64,000 bases of DNA from Natronorubrum daqingense. GTDB lineage: Archaea; Halobacteriota; Halobacteria; Halobacteriales; Natrialbaceae. How positions within the stretch are numbered: the first letter of the stretch is position 1; the number at the start of each line of letters is the position of its first letter. The position numbers and the translations under genes are program-made. A model generated the notes under the pieces. That model had not been told where the DNA came from. It was given only the letters and a program-made list of their open reading frames with translations, and did not search any database. The stretch lies in NCBI RefSeq assembly GCF_001971705.1, contig NZ_CP019327.1, positions 1,240,001 to 1,304,000 on the forward strand. Reading direction: 5' to 3'. Shown here in pieces: positions 34,588 to 43,527 of this stretch.

Positions 34588-34739
34588 TTTCTGACGGAAC
34601 AAAACTGACGAGCGAAGCGAGTCATCCGTTCCGTCAGAAATTGTTACGGGAGATTTGAACTAGACAAGTCGCAGCCCGGGAAGCGAACGAAGTGAGCGAC
34701 CCGGAACGTCTTGGCGTCGTTCAAATCTGCCCCAACCCA
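34567..34739. repeat. tRNA-Val 3'-tail repeat unit (att-like duplication with hairpin)
   Basis: The 21-nt tRNA 3' end gttcaaatctgccccaaccca occurs at 34567-34587 and is perfectly repeated at 34719-34739. Between them lie a perfect 13-bp inverted repeat (34588-34600 tttctgacggaac with 34628-34640) whose loop holds the palindrome gacgagcgaagcgagtc, and a degenerate inverted copy of the T arm and 3' end (34641-34661, ttgttacgggagatttgaact). A second palindromic patch (gcgaacgaagtgagcg near 34682-34698) follows. The order is the same as behind tRNA-Met. No ORF. Confidence 0.85.
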
Positions 34740-34823
34740 GTTGTTTTTCACTGCCAACCGCTGGACTCGAGTCTCCCTGCTTTTGTTCTATAACCTCCAC
34801 TTCGAGCGAGCCATCTCTACCGT

Positions 34824-36269
34824 TTAGTCGTCCGCGACGGCGGCGTCCGGGCGGTAGGTCTCGCTGATGGCTTTCCACTTGTCGGTGCGGAATCGCCAGT
34901 AGTTGATCGCGGCGGGGACGCTCGTTTCGGCGACGAACGCGAGGTAGAGTCCCCAGTAGCCGAGGCTCGTCGTTGCGCCGAGGTACGCGAGCGGGATCGA
35001 GACGAGGAACATTCCGACGAACTGGCTCGCGAAGGGCACTACCGTATCGCCACTAGCGTCGAGCGGGCCAGCGGCTGCACCGGCGACGCCCTGGAAGACC
35101 ACCGCGACGCAAGCGGCGTAGACGAGTGTGACCGCGATCGGAATCTCGCCGCTCGTCGGATCGTCAGCGAAGAGGACGACGATCTGCTCGGCGAAGAGTG
35201 CGATGAGGATCGCGCTCACGATGTACGTCGCCACGGCGAAGCGGATGATGTCTCGGCCGTACGCTTTCGCCGTTCGCTCGTCGTTTTGTCCGAGGGCCTG
35301 GCCGACCAGACTCGAGGAGGCGAGACCGAAGCCCCAGCCGGGCGTGTTCATCAGCCCCCAGATGCGCCGAGCGATGACGAACGCGGCGACGGTATTCTCG
35401 CCGAATATACCGAGGACCCAGAGCATGGGGAACTCGGCGACCGTCCAGACGAGGTTTCGGCCGCCGACGGGGAGCCCGATTGTGACGATGTCGTGAATCG
35501 TGCCCGGATCGAAGTACGATCCCAGCGGGTCGACCTGGACGGGGAGTTCGCCGATGACTGGGAGCCACCCTGCGGTGATACCGACCGCGAACGTCGCCGT
35601 GACGACGACGTTCGCGAACACCGTCCCGAGCGCCGCCCCGACCACGCCCAAGTCGAGTCCGAAGATGAACACGGCGTTGAGTCCGATATTGATGACCGCG
35701 CCGGCAGCGCGGATCTGCATCGCGATGAAGGAGTCGTCCGCACCGACGAGGGTTCGGCTGCCGACTAGATTCAGGCCGGCGAAGGGAATTCCCAGGGCGA
35801 CGACCTGCAGGTACGTCGCACCGTAGTCGATCGCCGCCTGATTGTCGGTGAGCACCGAGATGAACTGCTCCGGAAAGAGCCAGAACGTCGCCGAGACCGG
35901 AACGGAGAGTGCGATGACCAATACCGTACTCGAGCGAACCGCGAGTCCCAACTCGTCGTAGGCATCGGCACCGAATCGCTGGGAGACGAGGGCGATCGTT
36001 CCGCCGGCGACGCCGCCGCCGATCGCGAAGGCGAGCCCCCAGAACGGACTCGCGTAGCCGACGCCCGCAACGGCCGAGGTCCCGACGGCGACGCCAACCA
36101 TCGCGACGTCCACGGCGCTCTTCGACATGCGCGCGATACCGGTGACGATTCGCGGCCACGCGAGAACGGTCGTCTCGACAGCGCGCTCACGGTCGATCAA
36201 GCCGAGACGGGCGAGTGCGAGTCCGATAGAGAGGATCGTAAGACGTAGTGGATTTGGAATCCGACTCAC
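34824..36269 (-). CDS. MATE-family multidrug/toxin exporter
   Basis: 481-residue polytopic membrane protein with about 12 helices and the internal MatE duplication. Motifs such as AVDVAMVGVAVGTSAVAGVG, GGVAGGTIALVSQRFGA and PGWGFGLASSSLVGQALGQND are typical of this family, which exports cationic drugs using H+ or Na+. The gene uses GTG at 36269, about 27 nt from a gataatag TATA box on the minus strand. It is monocistronic, ends 84 nt beyond the tRNA-Val repeat unit, and is divergent from the AEC transporter. Confidence 0.93.
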   Translation of the reverse strand: MSRIPNPLRLTILSIGLALARLGLIDRERAVETTVLAWPRIVTGIARMSKSAVDVAMVGVAVGTSAVAGVGYASPFWGLAFAIGGGVAGGTIALVSQRFGADAYDELGLAVRSSTVLVIALSVPVSATFWLFPEQFISVLTDNQAAIDYGATYLQVVALGIPFAGLNLVGSRTLVGADDSFIAMQIRAAGAVINIGLNAVFIFGLDLGVVGAALGTVFANVVVTATFAVGITAGWLPVIGELPVQVDPLGSYFDPGTIHDIVTIGLPVGGRNLVWTVAEFPMLWVLGIFGENTVAAFVIARRIWGLMNTPGWGFGLASSSLVGQALGQNDERTAKAYGRDIIRFAVATYIVSAILIALFAEQIVVLFADDPTSGEIPIAVTLVYAACVAVVFQGVAGAAAGPLDASGDTVVPFASQFVGMFLVSIPLAYLGATTSLGYWGLYLAFVAETSVPAAINYWRFRTDKWKAISETYRPDAAVADD

Positions 36270-36430
36270 GGAGGTAGCTGTCTATTATCGAAGACGTTCA
36301 AAGGAGTTCGTTAGCCGGCAAGCCACGTGGCCGTTCTGGACCCTCTCTCCACGAATTTGAGCAGTGTCACCCCATCACACTACGACGAGTAACCGTGTAC
36401 TAGAAGGAGCCGAGTCGACTCGAGACCGCT

Positions 36431-37339
36431 ATGGAAGTGCTCGGCCGGTTGCTTGCGTTGCTCGTCGTCTTGGTGCTCGGCGCGGGACTGCGAGCGTCGG
36501 GATTCCTCGGTGCGAGCCGGACGAACCGATTGAACGCGGTTGCGTACTATCTCGCGTTGCCGGCGCTCATCTTCGTCTCGACGTACGATCAGGCGATCGG
36601 TCGGCTGCTCTCGATCGAACTGGTCGTGGGCTTACTCTCCGTACTGCTCGTCACGGTGGGTCTCGCGTGGATCGTCCATCGAAATCGCGACTCGAGGGGA
36701 CGCCAGAGCGTCGCGATCGTGCAGTCGTATCACTCGAATCTGGGCTATCTCGGGCTCCCGCTGGTGGCGGCGACGTTCGACGCGGAGGTCACCGCAATTG
36801 CGAGCGTCGTCCTCGGCGTGATTACGCTGGTGCAACTCCCGCTGTCGCTGATCCTGTTGTCGACGCTCAACGGTGCGAGTGCGGCGATCGCCGACGAGTT
36901 GCGGGGGCTCGCGACGAATCCGGTGTTGCTCTCGTTGCTCGCCGGACTCTCCGTCGGGTCCCTCGGTGTGACGGTGCCTACGAACGCCGCGACCGGGCTG
37001 GACGTGCTCGGTTCGATTGCCCTCCCGCTGGCGTTGCTCTGTGTCGGGGCGTCGTTACAGATCGACCTCCCGGCCGTGGATTTCGGTGCAACGGGAGCCG
37101 TCGTCGGCCTCAAAATCGTCTGCATGCCCGCGCTCGCGTGGCTCGTCTTCTCGACGCTGTCCGTCGACGCGCCAACGCTGACGGCGACGGTCGTGATGTT
37201 CGCGACGCCCACTGCCGTCTCGACGTACGTCTTCGCCGCCGAACTCGGCGGGGACTCCGAGTTCGCGTCGCTGAACGTCTTCGCGACGACGCTCGTTTCG
37301 ATGGTCACGCTGTTCGTAGTAATTTCGCTCGTACCCTGA
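36431..37339 (+). CDS. AEC-family (auxin-efflux-carrier-like) transporter
   Basis: 302-residue membrane protein with about 10 helices in two repeats, divided by a central loop. NRLNAVAYYLALPALIF at the start and QSYHSNLGYLGLPLV with a polar helix break are standard for AEC/malate-permease-type carriers. Substrate may be a carboxylate. It is preceded by a short promoter region shared with the MATE gene on the other strand. The length is normal. Confidence 0.88.
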   Translation: MEVLGRLLALLVVLVLGAGLRASGFLGASRTNRLNAVAYYLALPALIFVSTYDQAIGRLLSIELVVGLLSVLLVTVGLAWIVHRNRDSRGRQSVAIVQSYHSNLGYLGLPLVAATFDAEVTAIASVVLGVITLVQLPLSLILLSTLNGASAAIADELRGLATNPVLLSLLAGLSVGSLGVTVPTNAATGLDVLGSIALPLALLCVGASLQIDLPAVDFGATGAVVGLKIVCMPALAWLVFSTLSVDAPTLTATVVMFATPTAVSTYVFAAELGGDSEFASLNVFATTLVSMVTLFVVISLVP

Positions 37340-37365
37340 GACATCTCGATCGCAAAAGCAGTCGG

Positions 37366-38148
37366 TTAGCTGCCGAAGAAGCGTTTGATCCGTCCGAGAA
37401 ATCCGCCGGATTCGGACTTCTCGTCGTCGCTCGAGTCCGCGGTTTCGGGGTCGATCGAGCCCGCGAGTGGCCCGTCGTCGGCTGCCGTATCCGTACTCGC
37501 CGTCGGCGACGCACCGGACGTCGCTCGCGTCGCCTCGAGGTCGTCCATGGAGAGGTCGATCTCACCGACGTCGCGCGTCGACTCGCGCCCGTCACCGGCT
37601 TCTGCGGCGCGAACGTCGGAGCCGGTGACGTCACCGCGTTCGATTCGCGCCGCGAGGTCGTCGATCGAGGTGTCTTCGTTCACGCTCTCGACCGATCCCG
37701 TTTGGGACAGCGCGTCGGTTTCGTCGCTCGAATCGAAACTATCGTCTGCGTCAGTATTGTCGGCGTCGGTATCGTCGGCGTCGGCGTTGCTGGCACTGTC
37801 GCTTGCACCCTCGCTGGTACTGGTATCTCCGTCGCTGCCGGCTTCGTCGCTCACGTCGCTCGAGACGCCGGAATCGTCGACAGATGGTGGCTCGTCCGCC
37901 AGTTCATTTCCATCTGACGGCGTTTCGTCGGCTTCCCGTGTGCTGTCATCGACCGACGCTGTGGTGTCGTCTTCGCCAAGTGTGTCGTCGATATCGCTCG
38001 AGTCGGCCGGTTCGTCGGCTGGCTCGCCGAGAGAATCGAGAATATCGTCGACGCTTTGTTCGGAAACGACGCGCTGTGGGCCGCCGCCGGGGTCGTCCGC
38101 GCTACTCGAGGAGTTAGTGGGCGATTCCTGAGACTGGTCGTCGCTCAT
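37366..38148 (-). CDS. acidic low-complexity protein with C-terminal amphipathic helix
   Basis: 260-residue cytoplasmic-looking protein of Asp/Ser/Glu-rich, mostly disordered sequence. Two short ordered segments are visible: VVSEQSVDDILDSLGEP near the N-terminus and TSIDDLAARIERGDVTGSDV in the middle. The C-terminus GGFLGRIKRFFGS could bind a membrane surface. No family recognised. The ATG at 38148 was chosen because the upstream frame is composition-biased shadow of the YihY gene. It lies 88 nt downstream of that gene on the same strand. Confidence 0.65.
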   Translation of the reverse strand: MSDDQSQESPTNSSSSADDPGGGPQRVVSEQSVDDILDSLGEPADEPADSSDIDDTLGEDDTTASVDDSTREADETPSDGNELADEPPSVDDSGVSSDVSDEAGSDGDTSTSEGASDSASNADADDTDADNTDADDSFDSSDETDALSQTGSVESVNEDTSIDDLAARIERGDVTGSDVRAAEAGDGRESTRDVGEIDLSMDDLEATRATSGASPTASTDTAADDGPLAGSIDPETADSSDDEKSESGGFLGRIKRFFGS

Positions 38149-38236
38149 TATGGTGGTCTGTCTGTGCCGAGACCATAACCTTTCCCCAGCGCGGCTATCA
38201 GCTGAATGAACGCGAAGACCCAGTTGGAAGAGAGAA

Positions 38237-39019
38237 TTACTCGGCGAGTGAGGGGTTCGCGAGCACGACGTTGACGACGGCTCCAAGGAGGATGAGGATG
38301 CCGGCGAAGTAGAGCCAGGTGACGAAGAGGAGGACCACGCCGACAGCACCGTATGCTTCGTACTGGCCGGCGTTCGCTGCGTAGAGTTGAAACCCACCTT
38401 GCAGAATCGTCCAACCGACGGCAGCGACGACAGCACCAGGGAGGATTTCGGTAACATCGACGGAGACCGGCGGTAGCACGTAGTACATCGGTAAGAAGAC
38501 GAGTATCAGTCCGATCAGCAAGGAGAGCCAGCTAAGCCAACCGCCGAACGGAAGTGCGTCCGCTGCGAGGCCGAGGACCGTTCCGATCAGAATCATTAGC
38601 GCGAGTGCACCAGCCCCGGCGAAGATCACGACGAGACCGTCTTTGATCTGATCGACGACCGTCACCTCGACGGCTTCGTCGTAGATTCGCTCGAACGCGA
38701 GACTGAGTCCGCGAAAGACCTTGAGCGCACCCCACGTCGAGACGACGAGTGCGACGGCAGTCGCCTGAGACCGGCCGGACTCCGTCGTCAGCGCCTCGAC
38801 GACGAGTGCTTCGCCTGCTTCCGGCAGGAAGTCTCCGGCAACCAGGATCAGCCGTTCGGCGGTCGCTTCGCCCCCGAGCAGTGAGCCGACGACGAGCGCG
38901 AGGAGGACGAGCGGGATCACCGAGACGAACGCGTAATAAGCGAACCCGGCCGCGAGAAAGGAGAGATCACGATCACTCGCAGTCTCGTAGACTGACACGA
39001 GCGTATCAGCGACGTTCAT
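38237..39019 (-). CDS. YihY/BrkB-family membrane protein
   Basis: 260-residue inner-membrane protein with six helices. The family signature runs through DRDLSFLAAGFAYYAFVSVIPLVLLALV, VALVVSTWGALKVFRGLSLAFERIYD and GAVVAAVGWTILQGGFQLYAANAGQYEAYGAVGVVLLFVTWLYFAGILILLGAVVN. Family function is uncertain (once called RNase BN in error; some members are transporters). Start at 39019 (MNVADTLVSVYETASDRD) is the typical beginning. It could share a transcript with the acidic protein gene that follows. Confidence 0.92.
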   Translation of the reverse strand: MNVADTLVSVYETASDRDLSFLAAGFAYYAFVSVIPLVLLALVVGSLLGGEATAERLILVAGDFLPEAGEALVVEALTTESGRSQATAVALVVSTWGALKVFRGLSLAFERIYDEAVEVTVVDQIKDGLVVIFAGAGALALMILIGTVLGLAADALPFGGWLSWLSLLIGLILVFLPMYYVLPPVSVDVTEILPGAVVAAVGWTILQGGFQLYAANAGQYEAYGAVGVVLLFVTWLYFAGILILLGAVVNVVLANPSLAE

Positions 39020-39095
39020 ACCTGCAGAACGGACGCCACGATTAAAGAAGCGCGAGTCCACTGCAAAATATGGAGACGGCATCGGCTGCCGGTCG

Positions 39096-39872
39096 TTACC
39101 ACTGCCGACAGAAGTTGTGCGACGCGTAGACTTCCCCGTCGTCAGTCACGTAAACGCCGACGCCACCGCGATCCCACTCCGGAACGCCCTCTTCCTCGAG
39201 AATCGCTTCTCGGTGAGACGTCGAGTTCATCCACTGATCGACGAGTCCGGTGGCGAGTTGCTCTGCGGTCTGGTGCTCGCTGGTTTCGCCGGTGTCCGTA
39301 TTTTCGACGGGTCGATCGATGTACGTCAGGGCGATGTTCTCGCCGTAGCCCCGACAGTAGTCGTCGACGTCGGTAAAGCGGTCCATCGGCTCCTGTCCGT
39401 CGGGATTCGTGTGGTCGAAGTACTCCTGGTCGGCCATATCGTAACTGTGGGCGCGCGCGACGGAGGCGACCGTTCCGTCCCACTCGAGGTCGTCGACGTC
39501 GTGGTCGTCCCGACGGTCGTTGACCTCCGCGTGGACGAAGTCTTCGACGGTCTCGGTGTCGATGGTCTCGACGTTGGATTCGTACGTCGACTCACCGGGG
39601 TCGTCGGGGTCGGTCGTGTCAGGATCACGCTCACCAGCGGGGGGTGGCTCGGAACTCGGAGACGGCTGTGGGCCCATATCGACGCCGTCCGGTCCGTCGA
39701 AGCCGTCGATTCCGTCGATGTCATCGATAACGGCGGGTGCGATAGTGGCCGCGCCGACGACGAGTGCGCCGATGAGCACGACGGTTCCGAAGAGCCGCAA
39801 GATCCCTCGGATCACGGCTCGATCGCTGGCGTTTTCGGGACCCGAAGTGGACGGCTGATGGCGATCTCCCAT
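39096..39872 (-). CDS. membrane-anchored CAP-superfamily (SCP-like) extracellular protein
   Basis: 258-residue protein. One N-terminal hydrophobic helix (LRLFGTVVLIGALVVGAATIAPAV) acts as anchor or uncleaved signal. An Asp/Pro/Ser-rich spacer follows. Residues about 125-258 form a CAP domain with VNDRRDDHDVDDLEWDGTVASVARAHSYDMADQEYFDHTNPDG, the conserved GYGENIALTY and HREAILEEEGVPEWDRGGVGVYV. CAP proteins include bacterial YkwD-type proteins; role is unknown, probably binding or hydrolytic, at the cell surface. Cys residues (two) could form a disulfide. Confidence 0.88.
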   Translation of the reverse strand: MGDRHQPSTSGPENASDRAVIRGILRLFGTVVLIGALVVGAATIAPAVIDDIDGIDGFDGPDGVDMGPQPSPSSEPPPAGERDPDTTDPDDPGESTYESNVETIDTETVEDFVHAEVNDRRDDHDVDDLEWDGTVASVARAHSYDMADQEYFDHTNPDGQEPMDRFTDVDDYCRGYGENIALTYIDRPVENTDTGETSEHQTAEQLATGLVDQWMNSTSHREAILEEEGVPEWDRGGVGVYVTDDGEVYASHNFCRQW

Positions 39873-39955
39873 CGGACCAACGGTCGTGAAACCACCATAT
39901 GATTGTCGTGGTCGGTTGCACGCATTGATAGTCAATTCCTTCGTGTACGTGATGG

Positions 39956-40258
39956 TTACTCGGTCCCAAAGATCGTCTCGTGAAACCCAACGACGAGTCC
40001 AGGAACGACTACCATGAACAGGTGTTCCTCGAGTGGGATGCCGGCGATATCGATCCCGGTTCGGAGTTTGATGTCGAAAACGCCGACGGCGAGGGTGTAT
40101 CGGTCCCAGAGATACGCGATTGGATACAGTGCAAGGATCGTACCCCCTGCCTTTCTGAGTGCGTTTGCGCGGTACAGTAAGACGGCGGCGACCGCACCCC
40201 AGAAGAGTTCAGTCGCGAGATAGGTGTACCGTCCGAGGACACTGATATCGAGTGTCAT
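39956..40258 (-). CDS. single-domain lycopene-cyclase-like membrane protein
   Basis: 100-residue membrane protein matching one lycopene cyclase domain (CarR type): YTYLATELFWGAVAAVLLY, LALYPIAYLWDRYTLAVGVF and the P-x-E-E-x-x-F motif in IPLEEHLFMVVVPGLVVGFHE. Complete archaeal lycopene cyclases (CrtY) contain two such tandem domains and are roughly twice as long. The present gene has its own start and stop, so it is not an obvious truncation within this window. It may act as a heterodimer subunit, as in bacterial CrtYc/CrtYd, or be a specialised half protein. No carotenoid gene is adjacent. Confidence 0.78.
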   Translation of the reverse strand: MTLDISVLGRYTYLATELFWGAVAAVLLYRANALRKAGGTILALYPIAYLWDRYTLAVGVFDIKLRTGIDIAGIPLEEHLFMVVVPGLVVGFHETIFGTE

Positions 40259-40362
40259 ACTGCCCGTTCTACACGCAGGCGCAAAATGGTGCGTCTTCGT
40301 CCCACCCGGCTAAAACGGGCGGTATGTTCAAAAGCCCTGAGACAGTATATCATTGCGTAACG

Positions 40363-41520
40363 ATGAATATCGCTGATATCGCCACCCGAGATTTCATCGA
40401 AGTCGACGTTGGCACACGTATGGGGAAAGTCCGTTCGACCTTCGAGGATGGCAACCCCAAAGGAATTATCGTCACCGACGATGGGGAGTACGAAGGCGTC
40501 ATCAGCGAACGGGAGATACTCCAATCCCACGTCGAGGACGACGCGAAGGTAGCCGCACTCACCAAACCGAGTCGCAACTCGCCGGCACCGAAGGTCGCTC
40601 GAGACGAAGACGTTCGAGAGACCGCCCGCGTGCTCGTCGAGAGCAACTCCAAGGTCGCGCCGGTCTTCGAACACGACGACCTCTGGGGCGTCATCACGGA
40701 CGACGCGATTCTCGAGGCCGTCCTCGAGAACCTCGACGCGCTTACCGTCGACGATATCTTCACCGACGATCCGGTCACGCTGTCCGAGGACGACGGCGTC
40801 GGGAAGGCGATCAACCACCTGCGAGAACACGGCATCTCGCGTCTGCCCGTCCTCAACGAGAACGGGTACCTCTCCGGTGTCGTCACGACCCACGACATCG
40901 CCGACTTCGTCATCAGAGAGAATCACACCACGACGACGGGTGATCGCGTCGGTGACTCCCAGCGACTGCTCGACGTTCCCATCTACGACATCATGAACAG
41001 CCCCGTCGAGACGACGACGCTCGACGCCACCGCGAAAGCGGCTGTCGAGCAGATGCTCGAACTCGATTACGCGGGGCTTATGGTTACGCCCGAGGACGAC
41101 GACCGAACCGTCATCGGCGTCATCACCAAGACGGACGTCCTCCGTGCACTCACCTTCACCGAAGAGGAGTACATGGACGTCCAGATCACCAACATTTCGA
41201 TGCTCGACACCATCACTCGAGAGTCGATCGTCCAGAGCATCGAGGGAGTCTCCGATAAGTACGCGGACATGCAGGTGATGCACGCGCACGTGCGTTTCCA
41301 CGAACACAACGAGAAGCTCCGTGGCACGCCACTCGTCCAGTGTCAGGTTCGACTCCGGACCAACAAAGGACAGGTCGCCGGCACCGGCGAAGGATACGGG
41401 GCCGAGAACGCCTTCCGCGTCGCTGTCGACAAACTCGAGCGAAACGTTCTCGAGATCAAAGGAATCACGAGCGACGAGGAGTACCGCGGCCAACTCCTGC
41501 GAAAGCTCAACGAAATCTAG
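40363..41520 (+). CDS. four-CBS-domain protein
   Basis: 385-residue cytoplasmic protein with four CBS units in two Bateman modules: about 1-57, 64-122, 126-185 and 206-272. The rest forms a compact C-terminal domain (ITNISMLDTITRESIVQSIEGVSDKYADMQVMHAHVRFHEHNEKLRGTPLV) resembling a ribosome-hibernation/HPF-like alpha-beta fold (KxGTPLVQCQVRLRTNKGQVAGTGEGYGAENAFRVAVDKLERNVLEIKG). CBS pairs usually bind adenosyl ligands. Conserved in haloarchaea. The start at 40363 opens directly on the first CBS strand; longer in-frame ATGs are less conserved-looking. Confidence 0.86.
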   Translation: MNIADIATRDFIEVDVGTRMGKVRSTFEDGNPKGIIVTDDGEYEGVISEREILQSHVEDDAKVAALTKPSRNSPAPKVARDEDVRETARVLVESNSKVAPVFEHDDLWGVITDDAILEAVLENLDALTVDDIFTDDPVTLSEDDGVGKAINHLREHGISRLPVLNENGYLSGVVTTHDIADFVIRENHTTTTGDRVGDSQRLLDVPIYDIMNSPVETTTLDATAKAAVEQMLELDYAGLMVTPEDDDRTVIGVITKTDVLRALTFTEEEYMDVQITNISMLDTITRESIVQSIEGVSDKYADMQVMHAHVRFHEHNEKLRGTPLVQCQVRLRTNKGQVAGTGEGYGAENAFRVAVDKLERNVLEIKGITSDEEYRGQLLRKLNEI

Positions 41521-41576
41521 TAATTCGGCTCCACATCTACCGGCTCGGCTACCCGATTCGAGCCGTCACTGACGAA

Positions 41577-41630
41577 CCGACCATTTTCGTGCTGTCACAG
41601 CCGCCGACCGTTTTCGTGCTGTCACAGCCG
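41577..41630. repeat. 27-bp tandem duplication covering the radB stop codon
   Basis: Two adjacent 27-bp copies differ at one position (41577-41603 and 41604-41630). Each contains the 11-bp palindrome gctgtcacagc next to a T-run. The copy nearer radB includes the radB stop codon (41622-41624), so the duplication repeats the end of the gene with its possible terminator hairpin. Confidence 0.8.
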
Positions 41631-42329
41631 GGACGACTCGTCGCCACCCTCGAGGCCGTTGTCCGTAATTCGAAACTGCGTCGACTCGCCGACGGCTTTC
41701 GAGCGGTGTTTCTCGAGCGTCGCCCGTCGATTGCCGCCGCGAAAGCGCTCGAGGCGGAGGACAACGCCGGTCCAGTGCTCGAGCGTGTTCCCGCCGAGTC
41801 CGCGCGTTCGGTCGGCCTCGGGGTCGCTGAAGACCTGATTCGTCAGGACGACCGCGAGGTCGTGCTTTCGGGCGAGCGAGAGGAGGTGTGTCACCTGCCG
41901 AGTGACCTTCCGCAGCGCCTGCCCGCCGTCGTTATCGCCAGTTCGCTCGAGACGATAGAATCCGGTCGCGCTGTCGAGGACGATCAGATCGGCGCGTTCG
42001 GCGAACTCTTCTGCGTCGCGGACGGCTTCTGCCTGTTCGTCGAAGTCGAGGGCGTCTTCGATGACGATTCGCGAGGCGACGTCCTCGACGTCTTCGTCGG
42101 GAACGGACGCCGTGAGAAGCTGCTGGAATCGATCCACCGAGACGCCCTCGGTGTCGATGTAGACCGCCGTCCCACCGGCGGCGGCCGTGTCGACGGCAGC
42201 TGACAGCGCGAGGTTCGTCTTACCCGCTGCCGGCGGGCCGTACAACTGCGTGACGGTCCCACGTTCGAATCCCCCACCGAGTAGCTCGTCGACCGGGTCA
42301 CAGCCGGTCGGGATCGCCTCGTCGTTCAC
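41622..42329 (-). CDS. radB: DNA repair and recombination protein RadB
   Basis: 235-residue RecA-superfamily ATPase lacking the N-terminal domain of RadA. Read from GTG at 42329, 27 nt from a cctttttgcc promoter element, so the longer frame is rejected. The Walker A is GPPAAGKTNLAL (Lys37), and Walker B is ERADLIVLDSATGF. The end DQVFSDPEADRTRGLGGNTLEHWTGVVLRLERF is typical of the family. RadB acts as a recombination mediator with RadA in archaea. It is divergent from the RuvC-like gene 158 bp away. Confidence 0.95.
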   Translation of the reverse strand: MNDEAIPTGCDPVDELLGGGFERGTVTQLYGPPAAGKTNLALSAAVDTAAAGGTAVYIDTEGVSVDRFQQLLTASVPDEDVEDVASRIVIEDALDFDEQAEAVRDAEEFAERADLIVLDSATGFYRLERTGDNDGGQALRKVTRQVTHLLSLARKHDLAVVLTNQVFSDPEADRTRGLGGNTLEHWTGVVLRLERFRGGNRRATLEKHRSKAVGESTQFRITDNGLEGGDESSRL

Positions 42330-42486
42330 GAGTCGAGTTTGGTGGTTGCGGGCAAAAAGGCCCCGGAACCGGCCTGAAGACAGGGTCATCGAGACGAAAC
42401 GCCAGCCGTGAATAGGCCGACTAATTCACACGAGATGGAGAGCCAATGCGCGTACGTTTATTCCGCTCGGTCGCCAACGTGCGCTC

Positions 42487-43302
42487 GTGATCGTCGTCGC
42501 CACCGCAGACTTCGAACTCTATCACGGCGTCGTCAACGAGCTTCGTGAACGGGGCTCAGAGTTCACGACTGTCGAACCCAACGACGAACTCCCCGAGCGC
42601 GTCGCAGTCGTCGTCACCGGCCCCGAGCACGCCGATTCGTTTCCCGACGTGACGACGATCGTCGCCGATCCGGACGACCCTCGGCGAGCGGTCGATCAGG
42701 CGCTCACTGCCGTTCGGGGCGACGGTGGCCGGGTGATAATCGGCGTCGACCCGGGGCGGAAACCCGGCATCGCCGTGCTCGCGGGCGACGTCGTTGTCGC
42801 AGCGTTCCAGGTCCCTCTCTCGGATGCCGTCGACGTGATCCAGCGCGAAGCGAACGAAGCGGCGGCTCCGATCGTCCGCATCGGTGACGGCTCTCGACTC
42901 CAGAGCGCATCGCTCGTCAACGACCTCGAGGACGTAACGGTCGAACTGGTCGACGAAACCGGAACGACGCCGTATCTGGGCACCGGCTCGAGGGGGATGG
43001 GAGACGTCCTCGCGGCCGCGAATATCGCCAGGCTCGAGGGAGAGGTCGTCGAGACGCGACAGATCGATCCGACCGCGGGCGAGTTGCAGGTGATCAAGGA
43101 CCGATCACGCGAACAGAGCGACGGGAATCGTGCGATCGACGACCTTCTCGCACGTCGCGTTGCCGCCGGCGAGTTGTCGATCGAAGAAGCGCTCTCAGAA
43201 CACCGGACGGCGGGATCGGGTGGCGACTCGAGTGGATCGAACGAGGAGTTGGACCAACCCGATGAAGCCGAAGACGACCACGGCAGCGATCGGAGGCAGT
43301 AG
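42487..43302 (+). CDS. RNase H/RuvC-fold protein (YqgF-like), divergent from radB
   Basis: 271-residue protein read from GTG, 27 nt after an acgtttattcc TATA box. The first 75 residues are an alpha/beta unit. The core of about 80-205 contains RVIIGVDPGRKPGIAVLAGD, where the D-x-G-x-K-x-G pattern is typical of RuvC/YqgF-type nucleases. A later segment VELVDETGTTP ... SRGMGDVLAAANIARL parallels the DER-TT and D-x-x-A-A elements of YqgF. An acidic tail follows. Holliday-junction or RNA cleavage is possible, but only the fold-level similarity is visible. Proximity to radB suggests recombination. Confidence 0.75.
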   Translation: MIVVATADFELYHGVVNELRERGSEFTTVEPNDELPERVAVVVTGPEHADSFPDVTTIVADPDDPRRAVDQALTAVRGDGGRVIIGVDPGRKPGIAVLAGDVVVAAFQVPLSDAVDVIQREANEAAAPIVRIGDGSRLQSASLVNDLEDVTVELVDETGTTPYLGTGSRGMGDVLAAANIARLEGEVVETRQIDPTAGELQVIKDRSREQSDGNRAIDDLLARRVAAGELSIEEALSEHRTAGSGGDSSGSNEELDQPDEAEDDHGSDRRQ

Positions 43303-43527
43303 TCGTTCTCCTCCAGTGAACGAGTGAAACGCGACGTCGCCCTCGCGGAGACGTCCTCGCGGGTATCGAACATCCGTCGGCCGGAGACGTTCGTCGAGTG
43401 GTCGCAGTGGCGCTGGTTGTCGGATTCGTCAGGTATCGTCGGTTGCGTTCTTTCGAGTGTGGCTCCACTCGAGCCAACGGCTCACGAGGTGAACGCGCCA
43501 AGAAAAAGCTGTGAGTCGAAATCGGTT

